From: Ehrlichia sp052043515
GTDB taxonomy: Bacteria; Pseudomonadota; Alphaproteobacteria; Rickettsiales; Anaplasmataceae
DNA length: 64,000 bases
NCBI GenBank assembly: GCA_052043515.1
Contig: JBQEQX010000001.1
Span: forward strand, 186,001-250,000
Reading direction: 5' to 3'
Program-made: the position numbers and the translations under genes
Notes under the pieces: model-generated
What the model saw: the letters and a program-made list of their open reading frames with translations, nothing else
Told to the model about the DNA's origin: nothing
The model's database searches: none
Part shown: positions 9,192 to 19,843 of the stretch, piece by piece
Numbering within the stretch: the stretch's first letter is position 1
How the letters are laid out: each line of letters begins with the position of its first letter

Positions 9192-10900
9192 ATGGAAAAT
9201 CTTCAAATGAAAACAAACTCGGAATCAGAGAACTATTTACAGAATATTAAAAGAATAAAATCTAACAAATTTACCAACCATAACCTTGAAGTAGAAGACT
9301 GCAATAATAATGATGATAATAATTTAGAATTTCAACATGCATTAAGAGAGTTTGTCAATGACAGCATAAAGGAAGGACAGATAATAGAAGGTACCATTGT
9401 TTTTATCGATAAGGGTTATGTAACAATAGACTCAGGTTTAAAATCTGAGAGTGTAGTCTCACTAAAAGAGTTTGAATTGGGTGATGATTATCAAAACATT
9501 AGTGTCGGCTCGAAAGTGAAGCTATACCTAGAAAAAATGGAAGGTCGCAACGGTAGTGTAGTATTAAGTAGAGAAAAAGCTATCAGAGATGAGCTATGGC
9601 AGAAACTTGAAGAGGCGGCAGAGAAGAAAGAAGATGTTGAAGGAGTGATTTTTAGCTCAATAAAATGTGGCTATACTGTCGATATTAAGGGTGTCGTAGC
9701 ATTCTTGCCAGCAAGTCATGTTGCTCTAAGACAAGTGAAAGATATTACACCACTACTAGGTAAGAAACAAAAGTTTCGCATACTAAAAATGGATAAAAAA
9801 GCAAGGCAACATTGTTGTATCAAGGAAAGCCATACTTGAGGAATCTCTTGCAGATGCTAAAAGTTTATACATCAGCCAATTGAATGAGGGAGACATAATT
9901 GAAGGTAAGGTAAAAAAGCATTACTAAATATGGCGTATTTATAGAAATACATGAATCCCCTTCGGTTGGTGTTGTTGATGGATTATTACACATAACGGAT
10001 ATATCGTGGAGCCGTGTAAGCCACCCTTCTGCTGCTTTTTCATGTGGTCAGACCGTAAGAACAAAAATTATAAAAATTGATCGTGAAAACAAGAAAATTT
10101 CTCTCGGGGTAAAACAGTTAGAGGAAAGTCCGTGGTCTAATATTGAGAAAAAATACCCAGTTGACAGTATTCACAAAGGTATTGTCACAAGCATTGAAGA
10201 ATATGGTGTGTTTGTTGAGCTGGAAACAGGAATAGAAGGATTAGTGCATGTATCAGAAGTGAGCTGGACAAAGAATTCTTTGCCTATAAATCAATTGTTT
10301 ATGAGAGGTGAAGAAATTCAAGTCAAGGTCTTGAGTATTGATACAGCTAAGAGTCGCATGAGCCTTAGCATGAAAAGGTGTCAGGATAACCCATGGCAGG
10401 CATTTACATTGAAGTATCCTTTAGGATCCGTTGTGTCGACAAAAATAAAAAATATCACAAATCTTGGTATATTTGTTTCATTCCAAGATAACACGCTGAG
10501 TGATGGAATTGAAGGGTTAATCCGTACCACAGAGTTAAGTTGGTCTTTACCACCGGAAGTTGCGGTAAAGAAGTACAGCATTGGGGACTCTATAGAAGCG
10601 AAGATATTAATGATAAATGCAAATAAAAGCAAAATAGATCTTGGAGTGAAACAGTTAGAGTATGATCCTTTCCTTGAGTTACTAAAGAGAACTAATTTAG
10701 GAGACAGAATACCAGTTACTGTTACTAAGGTTGTTGAAGATACTGGAGTGTTAGTAGACGTATTTAATGATTCAAATGGTTTTAACCTTCTCATTGAGCA
10801 GGAATATTTACCTGATAATAAAAAGTTCTTTCCTGGGGATAAGTTAGAAGCTGAGGTATTACTTATTGAAACTTACAATATGATATTGTCATTAAAATAG
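9192..10900 (+). CDS. rpsA: 30S ribosomal protein S1 (two frameshifts)
   Basis: S1 recruits mRNA to the 30S subunit. Repeated S1 RNA-binding domains are evident: GTIVFIDKGYVTIDSG, the VDGLLHITDISWSRV unit, GVFVELETGIEGLVHVSEVSW, and IEGLIRTTELSWS. Two A6 runs (9795-9800 and 9912-9917) each carry one extra A; removing both gives a continuous protein of about 568 residues, as expected for a six-domain alphaproteobacterial S1. cmk lies 46 bp upstream and sppA 8 bp downstream, so the three probably share a transcript. Confidence 0.93.
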
Positions 10901-10908
10901 GTTTTTTC

Positions 10909-11772
10909 ATGTCTGATTATTTACTTAAAATAGAGATTTTAAGTTCTAAAGTAAAGTTGTGGCGTACTTTGACATTTTTAATGGTATTTGTTTTGTTAAT
11001 ATTGAGTAACTATGTTGACACATCAAGCATCAGTAATTTCCTAGATAACGAATATATCGCTAAAGTAAATATAGATGGTAAAATTGAGACTAACGAGGAG
11101 TTAAGTAGGCTACTTGATAAGATCGCCAAGGACGGTAATATTAAAGGATTGATACTAAATATCAACAGTCCTGGAGGAACAATAACGGGTAGTGAAATTC
11201 TTTACCAAAATGTACGAAATGTTTCACAACATAAACCAGTGGTGGCACTGTTGAATGACTTTGCTGCTTCAGGAGGGTACATGACAGCAGTTGCAGCAGA
11301 TTATATAATAAGTCGTCATACCACTATTACAGGGTCGATAGGGGTGTTAATACAATATTTTGGCATAAACTCACTAGCAGAAAAAATGGGCGTCTCTTTG
11401 AGATTGATAAAGTCTTCTAATTTAAAAGCGGCAACGTCTCCTTTTGAAGAGTTTACACAAGAGAAAGAAGAGTCGTTGCGTAGGGTTATTGATGAGTCTT
11501 ATAAGTATTTCGTTGATATAGTAGCGGATCGTAGAAAAATGGGGAGAGATCAAGTCTTAAAGCTAGCCGATGGTAGTATGTATACAGGTTCGGAAGCGTT
11601 ATCTATAGGACTGGTTGACCAGATTGGTGGAGAAGAAGAAGCACTGCGTTGGTTTTTCTCACAAAATGTCAAGACAAGGAAGGTAAAAGTACTATCCAGA
11701 AAGGCACACAGGTCTATAATTGAAGGTTTAGATTCGCTCGTATCTCACATCGTTCGTTATTACATTCAGTAG
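10909..11772 (+). CDS. sppA: Signal peptide peptidase SppA, S49 family
   Basis: Membrane serine protease that degrades cleaved signal peptides. One N-terminal membrane segment (roughly residues 20-38) precedes the periplasmic catalytic domain. The ClpP-like fold is marked by LILNINSPGG and the nucleophile Ser in LNDFAASGGYMTAVAAD; the general-base Lys is probably in LRLIKSSNLKAA, the typical spacing for a Ser-Lys dyad. 287 residues, the short single-domain bacterial form, intact. It lies 8 bp after rpsA. Confidence 0.92.
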   Translation: MSDYLLKIEILSSKVKLWRTLTFLMVFVLLILSNYVDTSSISNFLDNEYIAKVNIDGKIETNEELSRLLDKIAKDGNIKGLILNINSPGGTITGSEILYQNVRNVSQHKPVVALLNDFAASGGYMTAVAADYIISRHTTITGSIGVLIQYFGINSLAEKMGVSLRLIKSSNLKAATSPFEEFTQEKEESLRRVIDESYKYFVDIVADRRKMGRDQVLKLADGSMYTGSEALSIGLVDQIGGEEEALRWFFSQNVKTRKVKVLSRKAHRSIIEGLDSLVSHIVRYYIQ

Positions 11773-11781
11773 ATAAATGTT

Positions 11782-12046
11782 ATGTTAAAATCTCACTTAA
11801 TTCAGCATATATCAAAAAAAAATCCTTCTCTTAGTGAAGAGATAGTAGCTAAGATATTAAATATATTTTTCTCGTTAATTATAGATTACCTAAAAAATAA
11901 CTATAGAGTGGAACTAAGGGGATTTGGATCTTTCACAGTAAGGAGCTATAATATTAAAACTGTTAATACAAGGTTAGCAAAAAAACAAATATCAAAAGGT
12001 ATACTTTAGAGCTAGTAACAAGTTTATAAAGCTCATTAATCAATAG
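11782..12046 (+). CDS. ihfB: IHF-beta/HU-type DNA-binding protein (one frameshift)
   Basis: Nucleoid protein that bends DNA. The N-terminal helical dimerisation region (ISKKNPSLSEEIVAKILNIF) and the VELRGFGSFTVRSY strand with the conserved GFGSF motif identify the HU/IHF family. A 7-base A run (11979-11985) is one A too long; the corrected frame continues NKYQKVYFRASNKFIKLINQ, the expected C-terminal arm. About 87 residues. The position after rpsA and sppA fits ihfB. Distinction between IHF-beta and HU is an inference from context. Confidence 0.85.
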
Positions 12047-12073
12047 CTTTAGATTGTATATTAAAGGCTTATT

Positions 12074-12364
12074 ATGAATCAAACAAGCAGCTTTCATATC
12101 TCCGAAACAAAGCAAAGCCTAGATCAAGCGTTTGATAGGTTGGAGTCTGTACTGAAGGAAAAATTAAATAACAGAGACAGTATACAGTATCAAGAAACTA
12201 TAAAATCACTTAATGAACAAAATAAAAGATTGAATCAGCAACTGATAGAAAAGATGAACGAGTGTGACAGTTGGAAAGGTACATATTATGAAATTGTAAA
12301 TAGGTTGAACTCAATAATAGAAAATATGAAGTCTATTTTGAAAAAGGAGCAAGTGAGTGAATAA
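12074..12364 (+). CDS. Small coiled-coil protein upstream of zapA (DUF4164-like)
   Basis: 96 residues, strongly charged, with heptad-like leucines from about residue 14 to 90 (LDQAFDRLESVLKEKL, then IKSLNEQNKRLNQQLIEK), so a long coiled coil is likely. Its stop overlaps the zapA start by 8 bp, suggesting coupled translation. In alphaproteobacteria a coiled-coil protein of this type commonly precedes zapA. A role with ZapA in cell division is an inference from position; no catalytic motif is visible. Confidence 0.7.
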   Translation: MNQTSSFHISETKQSLDQAFDRLESVLKEKLNNRDSIQYQETIKSLNEQNKRLNQQLIEKMNECDSWKGTYYEIVNRLNSIIENMKSILKKEQVSE

Positions 12365-12726
12365 CTATAGTACACAGGTTATTGTAATTACTGTCAGAAA
12401 CAATACGTATAGGATAGCATGTAATAAATCAGAAGAGTCACATCTACTTAGTTTAGTTGACGAGTTTAATACGCTAGTTAATTCAATATCAGATGCAGAA
12501 AAAGGTAAAGGTTCAGATGCTTTAATATTCCTATTGGCAGGTTTAACACTAGAAGACGAAAAAAACGAATTAAAGGCTCAATTAAAAAAAAAAAAAAGAC
12601 GAAATGCTGGTGTATAAGAGGTATTTCGATGATTATTTGAGAATAAAAAATGATACAAATGACATATTATCTCATACTTTATTAAGAATAGAAAAATTAA
12701 TTCATAGTCTAGGGAAATCTAGTTGA
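12357..12726 (+). CDS. zapA: Cell division protein ZapA (one frameshift)
   Basis: ZapA crosslinks FtsZ filaments. The N-terminal domain pattern VIVITVRNNTYRIACNKSEESHLLSLV is typical, followed by a predicted helix. The coding sequence runs through 14 consecutive A (12584-12597); one base fewer restores DEMLVYKRYFDDYLRI and a helical C-terminal tail ending HSLGKSS. The corrected protein is about 122 residues. The very long A tract could also be a natural slippage site. Confidence 0.82.
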
Positions 12727-12941
12727 GTTATGGTAGACCCTTTATTATATTAATTTTTTAACTAATAAAAGAAAGTAAACCTTCAGGCATTTCGCGTGAT
12801 ATTGGTAAATTTTTGTTTATTTTATTTAACAGAGTAATATTTATATATTATAATGCGTGTTTGCGGTGCTGTACGTTATAGTGTATACACTGCTAAAAGA
12901 TGGCTATAGTCTGTGTTGTCAATTAATCAGGTATCACTTTT

Positions 12942-13936
12942 ATGAATAGAATTCGATTAGATACTAGTAACTTCCATCTCAAATTCAAAAATTCAATGTT
13001 TTGTGGATTAAAAGGATTTCTGATTTTTAGTTTGGCAGGTACTACATTGTTTCACAATTCATCACACAGTATGTTTTTCGGTAAAGAAAGTAGATTTTCA
13101 CTTTCAGAAAATGAGAACTACAGAATAAGCCATGGTAATATAAAATCCCAATTAAAAAACAATGTCGTACCATTTTGCGAAGCTGTAATAGTCATGCCAT
13201 TGGTATTCATAGCTACCCACTTTATTGGTAATGCAATGGGCGCAGAGCATAATTTCACAATGTACATGATATGCTCAGCGGTATGTATGGCCATTATGTT
13301 AGTAATTTGTTTAACGCTTAGGTTGCTACAAAAAAAGGAAGGACTCGTGTTGCGACCATATTGAACACCCTATATATAGAAATCCTAACTGCAATGATAA
13401 TAGTTTCATCAATTTCACAGATCCCACAGATTCTTCATCAAAAACAAGTAGTAAAAAAGTCTTTATCAGCATTAAAAAGTCTGTTCAGCAAAAAAAGTAG
13501 TACCAAGTCGGCAAAAGCTAAATCTATAGTTTTCTCTGTATTAATGGCTCCTGTAACAGCAATAAAAGCAACTTTAGAACTCTGTTTACTCACTATAGAA
13601 ATGCTAGAATTACCATTTAGCCTTATACTTGATGCGTTAACTATGACATATGAGATAGCAACGCAAGGTAATGCTACTTCCCAGTTTGACCACTCGCGAA
13701 AAAGTGTTGAGAGGATGTGTAGTCTGTTGTATTCAGGAATACGGGATTTAATTGTCACTGGTAGTCTAGGAATACTCCAAGCTGAAATTATAACACAGAA
13801 ACATTGTGGTGACAGGTCTCCTATATCACTTCTTGATCAAATCTTTACAGAATCTCACGTAAACAAGACAGAAGAACATTCTCAAAGGTCAACACAAGGA
13901 GGAACAAAAAAAAACATGTTGCTCAAGTCAGCATAA
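12942..13936 (+). CDS. Membrane protein of unknown function (two frameshifts)
   Basis: I do not recognise this family. The first 130 residues contain two or three hydrophobic segments (FLIFSLAGTTLF; VPFCEAVIVMPLVFIATHFI; YMICSAVCMAIMLVICL). Two A7 runs (13330-13336 and 13490-13496) each appear one A too long; removing both links this part to a polar middle (CDHIEHPIYRNPNCNDNSF) and a C-terminal region with another hydrophobic stretch (IKATLELCLLTIEMLELPF). The result is about 330 residues. The alternative is two overlapping genes, the second beginning with TTG at 13361, whose N-terminus would be hydrophobic. I prefer the single gene because both corrections match the pattern elsewhere. Confidence 0.55.
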
Positions 13937-14034
13937 CTAAGATCTTAATATAGGCTTAGTATAGAGATTTACAGATTATTAATATCTCTCAGTTGATAAT
14001 CAAGGTAGTGTATGTTATTCTCATGCAGGATGTA

Positions 14035-15120
14035 ATGAGTAATGGATGCGTGTCAAAGACAGCAGTGGTACTATTTAATTTGGGTGGTCCGCAATCACTA
14101 TCTGAAGTTAAATCTTTTCTGTTCAACCTATTTTATGATAGAAATATTATAAATTTAGCAAACCCTCTGAGGTTTATATTAGCAGTACTGATTTCTTATT
14201 TCAGAAAAAATAAAGCAATAAAAATATACAAGTGTCTTAATGGAAAATCTCCTATCTTACAAGAAACAAACATGCAGGCTTCTTCTCTCGAACTAATGTT
14301 AAATAACGATAATGAAAGCCGGTATAAAGTTTTTACATTCATGCGTTATTCACAACCTTCTGCTAAAAATACGGTAGAGTCTGTACTTCAATATCATCCG
14401 GATAAAATAATCTTACTACCTTTGTATCCACACTACTCGACGACCACTACATTATCTGCAATTCAACATTGGAATTACTACATAAAAAAAAGCAAGCTCA
14501 AAGTTCCTACATTAACGATATGTTGTTATTATAACAATAGAAACTATATAAAAGCACAATGTCAATTAATCATAGAAAAATACAAGAAAGCAAAAAATTA
14601 TGGTTCACCAAGAATACTATTCTCAGCACATAGTCTGCCATTAAGCATAATACAACAAGGTGATCCATATCAATATCAGGTAGAGCAAAATGTGTCATTA
14701 ATCGTAAAATTATTAAACATACCATCGTTAGATTATAGGATCTGCTACCAAAGTAAAATTGGTCCAGTAAAATGGCTAGAGCCTGGTACGTTATCAGAAA
14801 TTAACCAAGCAAAAAAAGATAACGTACCTGTAATATTAGTACCTATATCATTTGTAGCTGAAAACTCCGAGACTCTAGTAGAGCTAGATATAGAATACAA
14901 AGCACTAATATCGAAAGAAAATATGTTTTTCAGAGTACCAACCTTAAGTAACCATGAAGACTATATCAAATGCTTAAAAGAAATATGTACACATGGCAAC
15001 AAAAGTCTATGTCCTCTTCAATATAAAATGTGTTTTAAATCATTAAACACATCACATCCACATAAAAATCAAGCTTGCATTAATAATAAAAATTTCTTTA
15101 AACACATCTTTTGTTTGTAA
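14035..15120 (+). CDS. hemH: Ferrochelatase
   Basis: Inserts Fe2+ into protoporphyrin IX, the last step of heme synthesis. The N-terminal VVLFNLGGPQSLSEVKSFL, the active-site His in LFSAHSLPLSIIQQGDPY and the Glu in VAENSETLVELDIEY are family signatures. The start at 14035 is chosen because an AGGA lies just upstream; an ATG at 14023 is possible. About 361 residues, slightly long at the C-terminus (cysteine-containing tail CLQYKM to HIFCL). Intact. Confidence 0.93.
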   Translation: MSNGCVSKTAVVLFNLGGPQSLSEVKSFLFNLFYDRNIINLANPLRFILAVLISYFRKNKAIKIYKCLNGKSPILQETNMQASSLELMLNNDNESRYKVFTFMRYSQPSAKNTVESVLQYHPDKIILLPLYPHYSTTTTLSAIQHWNYYIKKSKLKVPTLTICCYYNNRNYIKAQCQLIIEKYKKAKNYGSPRILFSAHSLPLSIIQQGDPYQYQVEQNVSLIVKLLNIPSLDYRICYQSKIGPVKWLEPGTLSEINQAKKDNVPVILVPISFVAENSETLVELDIEYKALISKENMFFRVPTLSNHEDYIKCLKEICTHGNKSLCPLQYKMCFKSLNTSHPHKNQACINNKNFFKHIFCL

Positions 15121-15251
15121 TTAGGTACTCATTTACATTCTACTATAGCAGAGCAATCAACAATTATCCTACCGTTACATTTCAAATCTGCAATTTATCC
15201 TTAACGAAATTATTTAATTTATTATAAAAAACTCATTACAGTAATTCAGGT

Positions 15252-16316
15252 TCAACAGTTATAATAGGATGAAGATCTCATTTCTATTAAACGAGATATT
15301 GTACGCTGAAAATCTACAGGGACTTCTTTTAAGTAATATAATAGTTGTGGTTCTACAGTGAGAGAACAAAAAACTTTAGTTTTATTCTCATATAATTCAT
15401 CAATTAAAATAGTAAACCTACGCATTTCATTTTGGTTGTAAAGATTAAAAACTGGAATTCCTGCAATAAATATTACTGAAAAATTACGTACTATTTCCTG
15501 ATAATCAGGTATCCATAATGACTGTCCACACAACTCGTGAAACTCAAACCAAGCAATACTACCACAAACTTTATTAACATTAATATTTCTTCCAAGAACA
15601 CACAATGTTACAGATCTAATATTTCCTTGATCTGTCATTTTGGAAAATAAATCAGATAAATTTGCATAAGAATTATCCCCTATAAAGTACACATCACTCA
15701 CCGCTAAGTTTTTAATAGTGCGATAATCTTGCTTTCCAGATAAGTGAACAATATGCATTTTATTTATGATTAATGATATTGCTGGTTCAAAAGATTGCCT
15801 TTGTATGCCATCTTGATAAAGCTCTACAGGAGAATAATTTGAAGTCATCATAACAATTACCTTCTGACTAAAAATCACAGAAAATAACCTATATAGTATC
15901 ATAGCATCACAAATGTCATAAACTTGCATTTCATCCAAAAATAATAAATCTACATCACGTACCATTATTTTTGCAACCTTATAAAGCGGATCTTTAAATG
16001 ACTTAAACTCGTGCAATAAGCTATGTATTTCCCTCATAAATTGATTAAAATGCTGTCTTTTTTTCTTTCTATTTTACAAGAATTATAGTAAAGGTCTGTA
16101 ATCATTGACTTTCCCCTACCAACTTTTCCATATATATATATACCAATCTTTTTTAATCTCTTTTTTTATAGGCAAGAAATGACAAAGCTTCTTAACAGAC
16201 AAATATGGGGTTAGTGTTTTCAACAACTTAACTTGTTGTTCATCATAAACAATCTGACCACTATCCACCATAGAACAATACTGAACAAAAGCCTCTTCTA
16301 TTTTTCTATTACTCAT
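15252..16316 (-). CDS. zapE: AFG1/ZapE-family ATPase (two compensating frameshifts)
   Basis: P-loop ATPase related to ZapE and mitochondrial AFG1. The Walker A sequence GKVGRGKSM is reached after removing one A from an A6 run on the coding strand (16149-16154). A second run (16058-16064) seems to lack one base; restoring it joins KRQHFNQFMREIHSLLHEF. Walker B is LLFLDEMQVYDICDAM, and the sensor-like VIVMMTSNYSPVELY and later FHELCGQSLWIPDYQEI match the family. Restored length about 354 residues. The role in division or membrane protein quality control is known for the family, not shown here. Confidence 0.87.
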
Positions 16317-16454
16317 AAAATATTAATGTAATTAACATAAAAAAGGTTATCTTTGTACTTCCAATATTTTATTCTATAACAGAATAGATAAATCTCAACT
16401 TGCAGATTGTTTAATAATAAAATTGAAGGGTACACAAGTTGAGTTTTTAATTAT

Positions 16455-16781
16455 CTAGCTTCTAGTTTTACACTTACTATCTGATATAATCCTTCTTGCC
16501 TTACTTTGGACACTTAAAGGACTATAACCAGCAAAATGACAAACATTAACAAAATCTTCTGAAAGATCACTTAACCAATTAGTCGCTTTTATTTTTTCGA
16601 GCCTATTTTCCATTCTCCTATAATTAGATGTCGAATCAATTATTGCTTGAAGTATAACTGCTTTCCACATTGATTGATAAGATATATGTTCTTCCAAGAG
16701 TTCACCATCATGCATATAGTCTGTATAATTTGTGCTATATGCATCACAATATTCATAAAAATTTAATGTATCATAATTCAT
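16455..16781 (-). CDS. Small hypothetical protein
   Basis: 108 residues, soluble, rich in Tyr and Asp at the N-terminus (MNYDTLNFYEYCDAYSTNYTDYMHDG) and predicted mostly helical. No motif or signal sequence recognised. It ends about 138 bp from the zapE start on the same strand, and nothing coding lies upstream for 876 bp. A real gene is supported by length, balanced composition and a clean start and stop, but function is unknown. Confidence 0.6.
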   Translation of the reverse strand: MNYDTLNFYEYCDAYSTNYTDYMHDGELLEEHISYQSMWKAVILQAIIDSTSNYRRMENRLEKIKATNWLSDLSEDFVNVCHFAGYSPLSVQSKARRIISDSKCKTRS

Positions 16782-17657
16782 AATTAACCTATATTATTAA
16801 AATATTTTTATTCAAAGCTTAGGATAAATAAAAAAGCAAGAGTTGGATAACTGGATATAATACACTTTGGATTTTTTTGATTCTTATAACATTATCGAAT
16901 AGTTTTTCCTCCTATTCTGATGTTATTGCTAATACGTGTAATAGTACATCTGCATACCTTCTTTCTGTATCTGCTATACTTCTTTTGCATAATGGGTACA
17001 ACCCATCATTTTTGAAATATTAATCTCATAATTTTTAGTACCAATTTAATATATTGGTATTAGTAGAAAATAAGACATAACTACCTTAAGCATCAAATCA
17101 ATAACTTATGTCAAAACAGTACTGTCAGTATTATCCAAATCTAATAGATATATCCAATTATTCAGTATTAAATATACTCTTATGTTATAACTAACCCATT
17201 ATATAACATATCTAGTATAAAGCTGATCACATTTTTACCGATATCTCAAAAAACACATTAATATTCATCTCTATACAAAAGTTATGATGTAGTATAAAAT
17301 TGCTTAAGTGATATACCTTATATGTTTAGCACAAATTATAAACGTCAGTTTGGATTAATATCATAATACACTAATAAGAAAGGGAGAAAATATAGACAAT
17401 TTATCTGTGTCGTTTATCTATGATGATGAATATTACCGGATTACCCGTCGCACAATGAACTTCATACCTATCATCTCCAAAGCACATTAGCAGTAACAAC
17501 TGCACACTAACGACACTTCACATTACATTAAACCGGACAACACAAAAGTGCTCTGAGACTAAAAAAGAAAACCTATAAACAGAGAAATTCAATCTTTATA
17601 TACACAGTTCAAGTACCTTAGATGCATATGATACATATAAAAACTACTAACAATTCT
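16782..17657. other. 876 bp non-coding spacer
   Basis: No reading frame with protein-like composition and no tRNA cloverleaf seen. AT-rich with scattered stops on both strands. A GC-richer patch at about 17430-17530 has no recognisable structure. It separates a small hypothetical gene from the SPFH gene, both on the minus strand, so it should contain the promoter of the former. Confidence 0.6.
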
Positions 17658-18516
17658 TTATTCTATACTAATAGTAGGTTGTGCCCCCTGCTCTGAAATT
17701 AAAGACACCAAAAGATTATTTACAAACTTAATTTTTTGTTCATCAGAAAGACTAATGCGATACTGTACCTCTAAATGCTTCAATATTTCATCTACCATAA
17801 TAATAGCATTCCTCACTATACACTCCCCTAGCGTTAGTAATAGCTTTTGCTTGCTGCCTCCTCAACATAATTTGTGCTATTTCTGAAGAATAAGCTAAAT
17901 GTGATATTCTAGCATCTTCCACAACTATACCTACAATTTCCAATCTCTCCTGTAACATACTACACAGTTTATATGATATCTGTGCAGAGTTATTACGTAA
18001 AGATTCGCTATTATCCTCAGCATCATATGGATAACTACCAGCTAATTCTCTAACTGCAGTTTCACTTTGAATATTAATAAATTCGTGATAATCAGTCACA
18101 TTAAGGCAAGCTTTTGCTGGGCTAATTACTCTCCAAACAATTACAGCTGCTATTTCTATCGGATTTCCATTAAAATCATTCACTTTTATCTTACTTGTAT
18201 GAACATTTCTCACTTTTAACGAAATTGACCTCATACGAACAAATGGAATAGTCCAAAAAAACCCTGGTTTGAACATAGTTCCTATATAATTTCCAAAAAA
18301 TTCAACAACTCTCGCTTCATTTGGATTATTCACAAAAAATCCACTTGGTAAAATAAATGTACAAATCAAAGATATCAAAGATACAGGAATAATAATAACA
18401 AAACTTCCATAATACACTGAAGATAACAACAGGAAGACAAAGGCTATAGCACAAAATATGACTGAAAACCCATTAATATGCATTAATTCTTTGTCATAAA
18501 ATTCCTTACCATTCAC
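17658..18516 (-). CDS. SPFH/Band 7 (slipin-like) membrane protein (one frameshift)
   Basis: Two hydrophobic segments near residues 13-50 are followed by an SPFH domain: FVNNPNEARVVEFFGNYIGT, WTIPFVRMRSISLKVRNVHT, and later EVxxEDARISHLAYSSEIAQ. The frame breaks at GGGG (17825-17828); deleting one G gives RECIVRNAIIMVDEILKHL and a C-terminus ending ISEQGAQPTISIE, the standard end of this family. Restored length about 285 residues. Such proteins organise membrane microdomains and modulate proteases; the specific partner is unknown. Confidence 0.85.
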
Positions 18517-18791
18517 AATATCCCCTCCATTTGCAAATAAACCACTGTTTTATAAACTAACAGAAAACCTTTTCTGACACGAATCATATGCTAACACATT
18601 CATATAGTATATAATTATTACATATACTAGGCATATAATTTTACAAATATTTTAACTATCACTTAACTACAACTTTAAAATTCAGAAAATAATATTAGAA
18701 AATTTATCAAAAGATAAACTTACGCAGTGCAAGCTTACCCTATAAACAATAGTGAAGACGTATCATCTGTATCAAATACTTAACAACATTA

Positions 18792-19769
18792 TTACTGCAC
18801 AGTCAGTATTGCATTGAGTATATCCACACGGCCATTTTTTTTTGCTATACTTAAAGGAGTTTCATTTTTATAATTAGTAATATTTGAGTTAGCACCCACT
18901 GACAATAAAAATCTCACTATATCCAACTTTCCATATCTAACAGCATAAGATAAGATGTTATCTCCTAAGGTTGCTGTACGCGCTCTGTACAATATAGAAG
19001 ACAAACTTATACCTGACTCTTCAAGTCTGTTAATTAATGACCTTAATCCAGGAATATCACTATTCATTACACAGTAAAAAAATCTGCGCATAGTAAACCT
19101 CGGGATTATACACTCTTGGCAAATGATTATTCATTTGATCATATGTACTTTTCTCAATCTCCTTAACGAGACTTCTAGTAAATGGCCAGTAATAAGAACC
19201 ATTAACTCCTTCATTCCCACTTTGTGTTTGAGAACTACCACTTAATATTTTACTAATTTTTTTTTATCCATCCTTATTTCCTGATGCTTAGCGCTCACTC
19301 CCTGATTGTTTACTTCTCTTTGTAGTTTATCCTTCTTCCCCATACCTGAATCTGAGACTCCTTGCATATTATTATGTCTACCATCCTCATAATTTTCATT
19401 ATGGTTCTTCACCGACACATTCCTTTTATAGGACATATAATCATCTTCTTCATCCATATCTTCTTCACTCATATCTTCTTCACTCATACTCTCTTCACTC
19501 ATATCTTCTCCACTCATATTCTCTTCACTCATATTCTCTTCATTCATATCCTCTTCATCCATATCCTCTTCATCCATATCCTCTTCATCCATATCCTCTT
19601 CATCCATGTTTTCTTCATTAAATTCATTGCGTCCCACACCACTACCACCATAGATCATAGAACCCTCCTTATTTACCATTTCAGTACTTGACATACTCTG
19701 CGCAAAACCTGGCGTAGCATTGATAAAACTCACCACTGCAACAAATAAAAATAACCTTTTCATACACAA
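18792..19769 (-). CDS. Secreted protein with acidic pentapeptide repeats and ankyrin repeats (two compensating frameshifts)
   Basis: A signal peptide (KRLFLFVAVVSFINATPGFAQ) is followed by 12 tandem five-residue units of the form xEExM (residues 51-110), then a polar linker and a C-terminal ankyrin region of about two to three repeats (GDNILSYAVRYGKLDIVRFLL, TPLSIAKKNGRVDILNAIL). The N- and C-terminal parts are in the same frame, but the middle, with WPFTRSLVKEIEKSTYDQMNN, is in another: an A9 run (19257-19265) lacks one base and an A7 run (19076-19082) has one extra. Together they give about 325 residues. An alternative ATG lies two codons in. Acidic tandem repeats resemble Ehrlichia TRP effectors and ankyrin repeats resemble Ank effectors; combining both is notable. 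Function is inferred. Confidence 0.72.
19440..19619 (-). repeat. 15 bp tandem repeat, 12 units, coding
   Basis: Twelve in-phase 15 bp units encode NEENM, DEEDM x4, NEENM, SEENM, SGEDM, SEESM, SEEDM x2, DEEDD. The DEEDM units are near-identical in DNA and the flanking units have diverged, which suggests recent expansion of a central core. Copy number is likely to vary between strains. Confidence 0.9.
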
Positions 19770-19843
19770 AAACTCTCTAATTAATAACTTTTTATCTAAT
19801 TAATAATAATTACTGCTATAAGTATAATTTTTTTATTAATATT

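Noticed and set aside
19362..19691. Ile/Phe/His-repeat frame on the plus strand
   Set aside because: Complement of the acidic pentapeptide repeat; periodic only because the coding strand repeat is.
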